The notes under the pieces are model-generated. The model saw nothing but the letters and a program-made list of their open reading frames with translations. It was not told where the DNA came from and did not search any database. 12,386 bases of DNA from Bacillota bacterium. GTDB lineage: Bacteria > Bacillota > Clostridia > Oscillospirales > Oscillospiraceae. Position 1 is the stretch's first letter. The number at the start of each line of letters is the position of its first letter. Of this stretch, positions 1 through 5,720 are shown one piece after another. The stretch is taken from the NCBI GenBank assembly GCA_023406225.1, contig JAEXWS010000027.1, positions 1 to 12,386 of the forward strand, in the 5' to 3' direction. A program made the translations under genes and the position numbers.

Positions 1-143
1 ATGTTGAAGAGCGTGGTCTTGCCGCCGCCGCTGACGCCCAGCAGGCACACCAGCTCCCCCGCCCCCAGGGTCAGCGACACGTCGTCCAGCACGGGCTTTC
101 CGCCGTAGGCCAGGCTGACGTGCCGCACTTCCAGCTTCTCCAT
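1..143 (-). CDS. thiZ: ABC transporter ATP-binding protein (N-terminal part, cut by window edge)
   Basis: This is the ATPase of the thiamine-related ABC importer; only the first 47 codons lie in the window. They read as an ordinary ABC N-terminus: a beta-strand start (MEKLEVRHVSLAYGG), then the Walker A motif GVSGGGKTT at residues 36-44 with the nucleotide-binding lysine at 42. The ATG is one base after the TGA of the binding-protein gene, so the two are translationally coupled. Walker B and the signature motif lie outside the window. The ThiZ assignment comes from operon context (riboswitch, thiamine-binding protein, ThiY-like lipoprotein), since an ABC N-terminus alone does not show substrate. 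Confidence 0.9.
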   Translation of the reverse strand, partial: MEKLEVRHVSLAYGGKPVLDDVSLTLGAGELVCLLGVSGGGKTTLFN

Positions 144-144
144 C

Positions 145-1164
145 TCAGGCGGCGGGCAGAAAGTCGTTGGTGAAGCCCGCGCCGGGGTCCACCGCGCCCT
201 CCAGCAGCTCATTGTCGTTGAGCCAGGCGTAGAAGGCGCTCCAGCGGTCCGCGTCGAACTCGCCCCAGCGGGCGGCGTCGGCGGTGTAGCGGTCCGCCAG
301 ATACTTCTGGCTGGCGGTCACCAGTCCGGCGCTGTCCTTCAGCTCCGGGGCGGCCTCCATCAAGATCTCCGCCGCGCCCTCCGGATCGTCCATGGCGTCC
401 CGGTAGCCCTGGGACAGGGCCGCCAGGAAGGCCCGGGCGGTGTCCGGGCGCTCCGCCAGGAAATCGTCGTTGGCGATGACCACCGGGGTATAGAAGTCGA
501 ACACCGGGTCGATGTCGGCGAAGGCGAAGTAATCCGTCTCCAGGCCCGCCGTCTCGCAGGCGATGCCCGCCCAGGCGTAGAAGATCCAGATGGCGTCCAC
601 GGACCGGCTCTCCAGGGCGGAGACCTCGTCTGTGACGGTGGAGGGGATCAGCTCCACCTTGCCGAAATCGCCGCCGTCGGCGGCCATCACCTGGCGGAGG
701 GTCGCCTGCTCCACCGGCAGGTTCCACGTGGCGTACTTATGGCCCTCCAGGCCCTTGGGAACGTCCATCCCCTCCCCCTTCCGGGAGACGATGCCGGAGG
801 TGTTGTGCTGGATGATGGCCGCTACAGCGGTGATGGGCAGGGGATCGTCCCCGATGAGGGCCGGGGCGATATAGTCCTGAAAACTGACGCCGAACTGGGC
901 TTTGCCGGAGCCCACCAGCACCTCCGCGCCGTCCTCGGGCGGCTGGACCACCTCCACGTCCAGTCCCGCGTTGGCGAAGTAGCCCTTGGCGAGGGCCACA
1001 TACAGTCCGGTGTGGTTCGTGTTGGGGGTCCAGTCCAGGACGAAGGTGATCTTTTCAAGGTCCGCGCTGTCCGCGCCGGGTCCGGCCTTTTGGCCGCAGG
1101 CGGCCAGGGAGAGGGTCAGGACCAGGGCCAGCAGCGCGGCGGACCAGCGTTTGAATCGTTTCAT
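145..1164 (-). CDS. thiY: ABC transporter substrate-binding lipoprotein, NMT1/ThiY-like (thiamine pyrimidine precursor)
   Basis: This 339-residue extracytoplasmic binding protein would capture a thiamine-related pyrimidine and deliver it to the membrane permease. The N-terminus is a lipoprotein signal peptide: basic MKRFKRW, a hydrophobic stretch, then the lipobox LAAC with the lipidated cysteine at 23. The mature part opens with ITFVLDWTPNTNHTGLYVA (about residues 39-57), typical of NMT1/THI5-like proteins including ThiY, and continues with the family pattern of a GYF...AGLDVEVV strand and a GSGKAQFGVS segment. The gene starts 6 bases after the permease stop and ends one base before the ATPase start. 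The TPP riboswitch upstream supports a thiamine role. ThiY of bacilli binds formylaminopyrimidine; whether this one prefers that, HMP or thiamine cannot be read here. A sulfonate or nitrate-type ligand is less likely given the riboswitch. Confidence 0.88.
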   Translation of the reverse strand: MKRFKRWSAALLALVLTLSLAACGQKAGPGADSADLEKITFVLDWTPNTNHTGLYVALAKGYFANAGLDVEVVQPPEDGAEVLVGSGKAQFGVSFQDYIAPALIGDDPLPITAVAAIIQHNTSGIVSRKGEGMDVPKGLEGHKYATWNLPVEQATLRQVMAADGGDFGKVELIPSTVTDEVSALESRSVDAIWIFYAWAGIACETAGLETDYFAFADIDPVFDFYTPVVIANDDFLAERPDTARAFLAALSQGYRDAMDDPEGAAEILMEAAPELKDSAGLVTASQKYLADRYTADAARWGEFDADRWSAFYAWLNDNELLEGAVDPGAGFTNDFLPAA

Positions 1165-1170
1165 TATGGG

Positions 1171-1956
1171 TCACTCTTTCTCATTTTGATTTTTCAGGTG
1201 CCGGTAGGGCATGCACCGGCGCTCCGCCAGGTCCACCAGGGCCATGAGGACCAGGGAGATGGCGGAGATCAAAAAGATGACGGCGAACATCTTGTCGAAG
1301 GCGAAGGCCTTCTTCACCCGGGTCATGTAGACCCCCAGGCCGCTGAAGCCGCCCAGCCACTCGCTGATGACGGCCCCCACCACGGAGTAGGCCGCGGCGA
1401 TGCGGAGCCCCGAAAAAAACTGGGGCAGGGCCGAGGGGCATTTGAGATAGCGGAAGATCTGCCACCGGCCCGCGCCCATGGACCGCAGCATGCCCACCGC
1501 GTCCCGGTCCGCCGCCCGAAAGCCGTCCAGCAGCCCCACCGTCACCGGGAAGAAGGTCACCAGGACCACCAGAATGATCTTGGGCGTCATCTCATAGCCG
1601 AACCACAGCACCAAAAGGGGCGCGATGGCCACGGTGGGGACGGTCTGTGTGATGACCAGGATGGGGTAAAAGGCCCGGTAGAGCACATCGAAGGCGTCCA
1701 TCGCCACCGCGAACACAAATCCGATGGCGACGCCCAGGGCCAGGCCGTAAAAGGCCTCCTGGAGCGTGACCAGCAGATTTGCCCAGAGCATCCCCGCGTC
1801 GTTCACAAACACCAGCGCCACGTCCGCCGGGGAGGGCAGCATGTATCTTGGCACCAGGCCCCAGGAGGACGCGGCCTGCCACACGGCCAGCAGCAGCGCC
1901 ACGGCCAGAACGGCGGGGGCCTTACCGCCGGTGGTGCTTCGTAACTTTTTTGTCAA
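1171..1956 (-). CDS. thiX: ABC transporter permease, ThiX/SsuC-like
   Basis: This is a 261-residue integral membrane subunit of the same importer. It has about six hydrophobic segments (roughly residues 14-32, 62-86, 96-118, 125-145, 184-200 and 223-242). The cytoplasmic EAA-type loop, which docks the ATPase, lies at about 152-176 and includes RSMGAGRWQIFRYLKCP. The early motif LPSPADV and the TVPTVAIAPLLVLWFG segment are typical of the SsuC/TauC/ThiX permease group. The start chosen is TTG at 1954-1956. It overlaps the end of the preceding thiamine-binding gene by 35 bases and has GGGGAG about 10 bases upstream. I saw no ATG or GTG nearby that would keep the first membrane segment, so the non-ATG start inside the upstream gene looks real and suggests translational coupling. 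Confidence 0.88.
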   Translation of the reverse strand: MTKKLRSTTGGKAPAVLAVALLLAVWQAASSWGLVPRYMLPSPADVALVFVNDAGMLWANLLVTLQEAFYGLALGVAIGFVFAVAMDAFDVLYRAFYPILVITQTVPTVAIAPLLVLWFGYEMTPKIILVVLVTFFPVTVGLLDGFRAADRDAVGMLRSMGAGRWQIFRYLKCPSALPQFFSGLRIAAAYSVVGAVISEWLGGFSGLGVYMTRVKKAFAFDKMFAVIFLISAISLVLMALVDLAERRCMPYRHLKNQNEKE

Positions 1957-2224
1957 TGGTCAAGATCTCCCCTTCCGGCTCGTAGACCACCTTGATGTAA
2001 GCGGACACCTTGGGCGCGCCCGCCCGGATGGCGATGTGCTGGCACTCCTTCACGATGTCCATCAATTGGTCGTAGTCGTCTCCCTCGATGGTGGTCTCAA
2101 AGGGGCCGACGTAGCAGTTCAGCCCCGTGCTCTGGATATAGGCGATCACCTGGTCCACGATGCGGACCAGCTCCTCGTCGTCCTTGGCCGCGGGCAGGGT
2201 CTGAATGGCGACGCTTGCAGTCAT
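1922..2224 (-). CDS. Small thiamine-binding protein (MTH1187/YkoF-like, DUF77)
   Basis: This 100-residue cytoplasmic protein belongs to the MTH1187/YkoF-type thiamine-binding family. It shows the expected single-domain pattern: an N-terminal strand (MTASVAIQTLP), a helix with EELVRIVDQVIAYIQSTG, the family hallmark YVGPFETTIEGD at about 38-49, then a helix and the strand KVSAYIKVVY. The ATG at 2222-2224 is chosen over a start 23 codons upstream. It has a strong GGAGG seven bases away, and the upstream extension would run into the riboswitch terminator. It is first in the operon, just behind the TPP switch. Family members bind thiamine or related molecules; the exact job beside an ABC importer (buffering or delivery) is unknown. 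Its 3' end overlaps the permease start. Confidence 0.9.
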   Translation of the reverse strand: MTASVAIQTLPAAKDDEELVRIVDQVIAYIQSTGLNCYVGPFETTIEGDDYDQLMDIVKECQHIAIRAGAPKVSAYIKVVYEPEGEILTIDKKVTKHHRR

Positions 2225-2241
2225 GATAATTCCTCCAATCC

Positions 2242-2273
2242 AAAAAATCCCCGCCGGGAATTCCGGCGGGGAT
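2242..2273 (-). terminator. Intrinsic terminator of the TPP riboswitch
   Basis: On the minus strand, two perfect 11-base arms (2263-2273 and 2247-2257) flank a 5-base loop and are followed by a run of U (2247-2242). It stands between the aptamer and the ribosome site of the thiamine-binding gene, so it would stop transcription before the operon. Its 5' arm overlaps the segment 2266-2275 that can instead pair with aptamer bases 2296-2306. Confidence 0.93.
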
Positions 2274-2290
2274 GCGGCGTTTCTGACGCG

Positions 2291-2381
<91 letters not shown>

Positions 2382-2391
2382 TCAATTTTAT

Positions 2392-2420
2392 AGTGTAACG
2401 CTTTTCGGCGGATTTGTCAA
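2392..2420 (-). promoter_or_regulatory. Sigma-A-type promoter of the thiamine uptake operon
   Basis: On the minus strand there is a perfect -35 TTGACA (2415-2420), a 17-base spacer and a -10 TACACT (2392-2397). The predicted start near 2385 places the TPP aptamer at the very 5' end of the transcript. A ten-base palindrome GAAGCGCTTC (2423-2432) sits just upstream of the -35; its meaning is unknown. Confidence 0.82.
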
Positions 2421-2505
2421 TGGAAGCGCTTCGGAAGCTCCACAGTTTTCAGTGTGGTCGAGATTGAAATTTGGGCGGCTTTATTCTTCTGGGGCCAGGA
2501 TCGCT

Positions 2506-2534
2506 TTGCAATGTGGAGAATAATCCATTATAAT
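2506..2534 (+). promoter_or_regulatory. Sigma-A-type promoter for a plus-strand transcript
   Basis: TTGCAA (2506-2511), a 17-base spacer and a perfect TATAAT (2529-2534) lie on the plus strand in an AT-rich stretch. It points away from the thiamine operon into the AT-rich structured region, with a predicted start near 2541. It is the only good plus-strand promoter I found, and no conventional gene follows it. Confidence 0.75.
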
Positions 2535-2540
2535 ACTTTA

Positions 2541-2807
2541 TAAATACATATTAGGCAGATAAGCCGGCTCATCGTTTGAAAAATAATATATTGGCAACTT
2601 TTAGTGAGAAAGGCAGCATTCCAGGCATTATTTAGGAGGGAACCAAGTTGAATACATCTAATGCAAAAAAGGCATTATTCATTATTAAAAGTAAAGCCAG
2701 CAATCGCAGTTATGGATTGGCAGGTGGAAATAGGCAAAGCGGCTAAAGGGCTGCATCTGCCGGATAATAAAGAGGGACCATCGGCGGCAAGCGGATGGTC
2801 CCTCTTT
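2541..2807 (+). ncRNA. Candidate structured non-coding RNA (possibly raiA-motif type), with an internal 32-codon frame
   Basis: This AT-rich stretch has its own promoter and ends at a strong hairpin. It shows long-range complementarity expected of a structured RNA of about 210 nt. GGCAGAT (2554-2560) pairs with ATCTGCC (2755-2761) and closes the whole element. TGGC plus ACTTTT (2592-2602) pair with AAAAGT plus GCCA (2687-2699). TAATGC/GCATTA (2659-2677) and CAATC/GATTG (2701-2719) form local hairpins. GCAGC (2613-2617) can pair with GCTGC (2750-2754), which would be a pseudoknot. Size, pseudoknot and the clostridial setting recall the raiA-motif RNA, but I cannot confirm the family from sequence alone, and the usual raiA/comFC neighbours are absent. 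Alternative: a TTG-started peptide of 32 residues at 2648-2746, with AGGAGGG seven bases upstream; I rank it second because the pairings explain more of the stretch. Confidence 0.62.
2769..2807. terminator. Bidirectional hairpin terminator
   Basis: Perfect 14-base arms (2769-2782 and 2794-2807) enclose an 11-base loop, with AAAGAGG/CCTCTTT edges. Read on the minus strand it is followed by UUUAUUAU and lies about 90 bases past the stop of the MerR-type gene, so it should end the reductase operon. Read on the plus strand it ends the candidate RNA, with a poorer U-tract. It separates two converging transcripts. Confidence 0.8.
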
Positions 2808-2895
2808 CAGATTCGTTCCCGGTCCGGCGCCAGCCGCATCAGCCAATTGAAGCAAACCGGCCTTGCAGGGCAGCTCGGCCATCTGCAAAACCGCC

Positions 2896-3285
2896 TCACA
2901 GGTCCCGGCGCTTTTGCAGCAGGCGCTCCTTGGTCATCGGTCCCTGCCCGTACCGCTCAATTTTGTCGTCCAGCCGGTCCAGGGACGCCTGCATGTCCGC
3001 CATGCGGGCCTTTAACTGCTCCCGCTGCTCGATCAAAATGGCCTTCCGGGCGTCCGCGGTGCCGTCCCCCTGCTGGTACAGGGCCACATACTCGATGAGC
3101 GCCTCGATCTGCACCCCGGCGGAGCGCATGCACTTCATCAGCTCCACCCAGGCGCAGGAGGATTCGTCATAGTCCCGGACGCCGCTCTTGTTCCGGGGCA
3201 CCGGCGGGATGAGGCCGATGCGCTCGTAGTACCGCAGGGTATCCGCCGAGACGCCGTACCGTCTGGCAACTTCTGCGATCGTCAT
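2896..3285 (-). CDS. MerR-family transcriptional regulator, AdhR/NmlR-like
   Basis: This 129-residue regulator starts with the MerR winged helix-turn-helix (MTIAEVARRYGVSADTLRYY, residues 1-20, then ERIGLIPP). It continues with the wing RNKSGVRDYDE and ends in a dimerisation coiled coil at about 78-112. It closely resembles Bacillus AdhR, including LMKCMRSAGVQIEALIEY with a cysteine at position 52, the conserved thiol used by AdhR/NmlR proteins to sense aldehydes or other electrophiles. C44 is a second cysteine. The ATG at 3283-3285 is chosen because the MerR domain begins there and a purine-rich GGGGGGAGAGG precedes it; an upstream in-frame extension has no family match. It is last in the operon, 14 bases after the second reductase, so it would control its own synthesis through the MerR promoter at 5625-5655. 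Confidence 0.93.
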   Translation of the reverse strand: MTIAEVARRYGVSADTLRYYERIGLIPPVPRNKSGVRDYDESSCAWVELMKCMRSAGVQIEALIEYVALYQQGDGTADARKAILIEQREQLKARMADMQASLDRLDDKIERYGQGPMTKERLLQKRRDL

Positions 3286-3299
3286 TCCTCTCCCCCCTC

Positions 3300-4448
3300 T
3301 CAGCGGCCGAAAACGGCGGCCGCCCGGCGCATATTCTCCACCGCGGGCACGCCGAAGGGGCACCGCTTCTCGCAGGCTCCGCATCCGACGCACGCCCCGG
3401 CGGGATGGGCCAGGGCGGCGTAGTGCTCCCGCACCGTCTCCGGCACGAAGCCCTGGGCCCTGGCGAGGTTCCAGAACTTGGTCACCGACGCCACGTCGAT
3501 CCCCTTGGGGCAGGGAGCGCAGTGGCCGCAGTACATGCAGTGGCCCTTCCAGGAGATGCGGGGGAAGGACGCGAAGGCGGCGGCGTAGTCCCGCTCCTCC
3601 TCCGAAGCCGTCTCATAGGCCAGGGACCGCTCCAGGTCCTCCAGGCTCCGGGCGCCGGACATGACGGCCGCCACCGCCGGACGGGTCAGGGCGTAGTGCA
3701 GGCACTGAACGGGCGTCAGGGCCGCCCCCGCCGGGGAGAGGGCCGCGTCCAGCAGATCGCCCCCGCCGAAGGCCTTCATCACCGTGATGCCCACCCCCAG
3801 CCGCTGGCACGTCTCGTACAGCCGCTCCCGTGCCGGGTCCATGTTGGTCAGGGGTCCGGCGTAGCTGCCCTCCGCCCAGAGGTTTTCACAGTTCTCGTCA
3901 CCGGGCAGCAGATCGTAGCAGGGGTTCACGGCGAACAGCAGCACGTCGATCAGCCCGCTCTCCACCGCCGCCAGGGCGGCGTCCGGGTTGTGGCTGCTGA
4001 CACCCAGAAAACGGATGCGGCCCGCCGCCCGCTGCTCCTGGGCGTAGGCCATGACGGGCCCCTCCGCCAGCTCCCGCCACAGGGCCGGGGAGTCCACGTA
4101 GTGGAGCAGCCCAACGTCCAGATAGGGCGTGTCCAGGTTTTTCAGCTCCTGGTCAAAGGCGCCCCTTACCTCGTCCGGCTTCCGGGTGGCCTCGTACTGC
4201 CCGTTTTTCCAGATGGAGCACAGGTGGCCCTGGAGCACAAAGTCCTCCCGCCGGTCCCGGATGGCCCGTCCCACCCGGCGCTGAACGTCCGGCTGGGGGC
4301 TGTACAGGTCCATACAGTTGATCCCCGCCGCAAAGGCGGCCGCAAACAGCTCCTTTGCAAAGGCGTCGTCTTGAAGGACGAAGCCCTCGCAGCCAAGGCC
4401 GATCTCGCTCACCCGCAGTCCGGTGCGGCCCAAGGTGCGGTATCGCAT
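3300..4448 (-). CDS. Aldo/keto reductase with C-terminal 2x[4Fe-4S] ferredoxin domain, atypical active site
   Basis: This 382-residue protein has an aldo/keto-reductase TIM barrel (about 1-290, starting MRYRTLGRTGLRVSEIGLG). A ferredoxin-like tail follows, with clusters at C304, C307, C310, C313-P and C353, C356, C359, C363-P. The usual AKR tetrad is only partly present. D47 and H116 (LLHYVD) are at expected places. The tyrosine normally five residues after the Asp is missing (DLYSPQPD, with a Tyr at 49 instead), and the usual TK lysine region reads LQGHL with no lysine. The substrate is unknown; the clusters suggest that electrons come from or go to ferredoxin or another iron-sulfur partner rather than only NAD(P)H. 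The ATG at 4446-4448 has AAGGAGA nearby and begins at the family N-terminus, so the longer open frame upstream is rejected. It lies 37 bases after the first reductase. Confidence 0.92.
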   Translation of the reverse strand: MRYRTLGRTGLRVSEIGLGCEGFVLQDDAFAKELFAAAFAAGINCMDLYSPQPDVQRRVGRAIRDRREDFVLQGHLCSIWKNGQYEATRKPDEVRGAFDQELKNLDTPYLDVGLLHYVDSPALWRELAEGPVMAYAQEQRAAGRIRFLGVSSHNPDAALAAVESGLIDVLLFAVNPCYDLLPGDENCENLWAEGSYAGPLTNMDPARERLYETCQRLGVGITVMKAFGGGDLLDAALSPAGAALTPVQCLHYALTRPAVAAVMSGARSLEDLERSLAYETASEEERDYAAAFASFPRISWKGHCMYCGHCAPCPKGIDVASVTKFWNLARAQGFVPETVREHYAALAHPAGACVGCGACEKRCPFGVPAVENMRRAAAVFGR

Positions 4449-4485
4449 GACGCACTCTCCTTTTCTCTCTCGATTTTCCGGCGGG

Positions 4486-5592
4486 TCAGGCCCCCTCAAA
4501 GACCTCCGCCACCTGGGACAGCAGCGCCGCAACCTCCAGGTGCTGGGGGCAGGCCCCTTCACACTGGCCGCAGCGGATGCAGTCGCGGGCCTTTCCGTGG
4601 CCGCCCCCGGTGCTCACGCCGTAATAAAAGTCGCTGTTCCAGTCCTTGAACCGCCGCTTGTTGTTCAAACAGGCGAAGAGGTCCGGGATCAGGATGTGCT
4701 GCGGACAGCCCGCCACGCAGTAGCGGCAGCCGGTGCAGGGCACCGTGTCCTGGGCCTTCAAAATCTCCCGCACCCGGTCCACGGCCGCGAACTCCTCCGC
4801 CGTCAGGGGCCGGAAGTCCTTCATGAAACCCAGGTTCTCCTCCATCTGCTCCAGGGTGCTCATGCCGCTGAGGACCATGAACATCCCCTCGAAGGAGGCG
4901 GCGTAGCGGATGGCGTAGCTGGCGGGCGTGCCGCCGCCCAGGCCGTCCAGAACGGCCCGGGCCGCCTCCGGCAGATCGGCCAGGCCGCCGCCCTTCACCG
5001 GCTCCATGACGATGACGGGCTTGCCGTGTTTCCGGCAGACCTCGTACACCGCGCCGCTCTCAACAACAGGGTCATCGTAGTCGGCGTAGTTGAACTGGAT
5101 CTGCACCACCTCGATCTCCGGGTGCTCCGTCAATATCTGCTCCAGCAGGGCGGGCTTGTCGTGGAAGGAGATGCCCAGATGCCGGAGCTTCCCCTCCGCC
5201 TTCAGCTCCAGCGCCGTTTCAAAGGCGCCGCAGTCTTGGAACTTCCGGTAGTTGGCCGCGGTGAGGGCGTGCATCAGATAGTAATCGAAGAAGGAAACGC
5301 CGGCGGCGGCCAGCTGCCGCTCAAAAAACGGCCGGATGTCTTCCCGGCTCTGAAAGAAATTTCCCGTCAGCTTGTCGGTGAGAACATAGGCGTCCCGGGG
5401 ATAGCGCTTCACAAGCCCCTCCCGCAGGGCCGTTTCGCTCTTTCCGTTCAAATAGCCGTGGGCCGTGTCGAAGTAAGTGAAGCCCTCCGCCAGGAACTTG
5501 TCCACCATCCGGTCGAACTGGGGCTGGTCCACCTCTCCGTCCATCCCGCCGGTCATGGGCAGGCGCATGCAGCCAAATCCAAAATGTTTCAT
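4486..5592 (-). CDS. Aldo/keto reductase with C-terminal 2x[4Fe-4S] ferredoxin domain
   Basis: This 368-residue paralogue of its downstream neighbour has an intact AKR tetrad: D42 and Y47 in FDTAHGY, K74 in LTDKL and H108 in LMHAL. The barrel runs to about 280. Two cluster motifs follow: C286, C289, C292, C296-P and C338, C341, C344, C348-P. It is probably a cytoplasmic carbonyl reductase coupled to an iron-sulfur electron route; substrate and donor are not known. Start ATG 5590-5592 has GGGAGGAAGAG just upstream. It is the first gene behind the MerR-type promoter, so the AdhR-like regulator probably activates it in response to an electrophile. The intact tetrad here beside a degenerate one in the next gene suggests divided roles. 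Confidence 0.94.
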   Translation of the reverse strand: MKHFGFGCMRLPMTGGMDGEVDQPQFDRMVDKFLAEGFTYFDTAHGYLNGKSETALREGLVKRYPRDAYVLTDKLTGNFFQSREDIRPFFERQLAAAGVSFFDYYLMHALTAANYRKFQDCGAFETALELKAEGKLRHLGISFHDKPALLEQILTEHPEIEVVQIQFNYADYDDPVVESGAVYEVCRKHGKPVIVMEPVKGGGLADLPEAARAVLDGLGGGTPASYAIRYAASFEGMFMVLSGMSTLEQMEENLGFMKDFRPLTAEEFAAVDRVREILKAQDTVPCTGCRYCVAGCPQHILIPDLFACLNNKRRFKDWNSDFYYGVSTGGGHGKARDCIRCGQCEGACPQHLEVAALLSQVAEVFEGA

Positions 5593-5624
5593 CTCTTCCT
5601 CCCTTTTTGCCGCTCTTTCCTGTT

Positions 5625-5655
5625 ACCATATCACTTGGAGTGCGCTCCAAGTCAA
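5625..5655 (-). promoter_or_regulatory. MerR-type promoter with 19-bp spacer
   Basis: On the minus strand there is TTGACT (5650-5655), a 19-base spacer and TATGGT (5625-5630). The long spacer is the mark of MerR-family promoters, where the activator twists DNA to realign the two boxes. The spacer is almost filled by a perfect inverted repeat (separate entry). Expected control: low basal transcription, activation of both reductases and the regulator when the AdhR-like protein is modified at its cysteine. Confidence 0.92.
5633..5652. promoter_or_regulatory. Operator palindrome of the AdhR/NmlR-like regulator
   Basis: ACTTGGAG and CTCCAAGT are perfect inverted arms around a 4-base centre, placed between the -35 and -10 boxes and overlapping the -35 edge. 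This CTTGGAG...CTCCAAG form matches sites known for NmlR/AdhR-type MerR regulators (established knowledge, from memory). The encoded regulator is the last gene of the same operon. Confidence 0.9.
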
Positions 5656-5675
5656 GCCCTTTTTGCAGAAAAACG

Positions 5676-5705
5676 AAAAAAAGAGAATGCCCGCAGGCAT
5701 TCTCT
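5676..5705 (-). terminator. Terminator of the glycosyltransferase operon
   Basis: Ten-base perfect arms (5696-5705 and 5682-5691) flank a 4-base loop and are followed on the minus strand by seven U residues. It lies 15 bases past the stop of the last glycosyltransferase and just upstream of the reductase promoter, isolating the two operons. Confidence 0.93.
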
Positions 5706-5720
5706 CTTGTAAGGACTGTC

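Noticed and set aside
739..1944. Long plus-strand open frame (about 400 codons) opposite the thiamine permease and lipoprotein genes
   Set aside because: It is antisense to two clearly recognisable proteins, its product is His/Gly/Gln-rich without any family pattern, and it arises from GC-rich third positions.
2423..2432. GAAGCGCTTC palindrome upstream of the thiamine promoter
   Set aside because: It is short and isolated; without a second copy or a matching regulator it is too weak to call an operator.
2661..3098. Plus-strand frame of 145 codons starting inside the putative RNA and running over the MerR gene
   Set aside because: It crosses a strong terminator hairpin and then runs antisense to the regulator; no ribosome site fits its ATG.
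3405..5712. Two overlapping plus-strand open frames of over 400 codons opposite the reductases
   Set aside because: They mirror the conserved aldo/keto reductase frames, have no ribosome site or promoter, and give low-complexity products.
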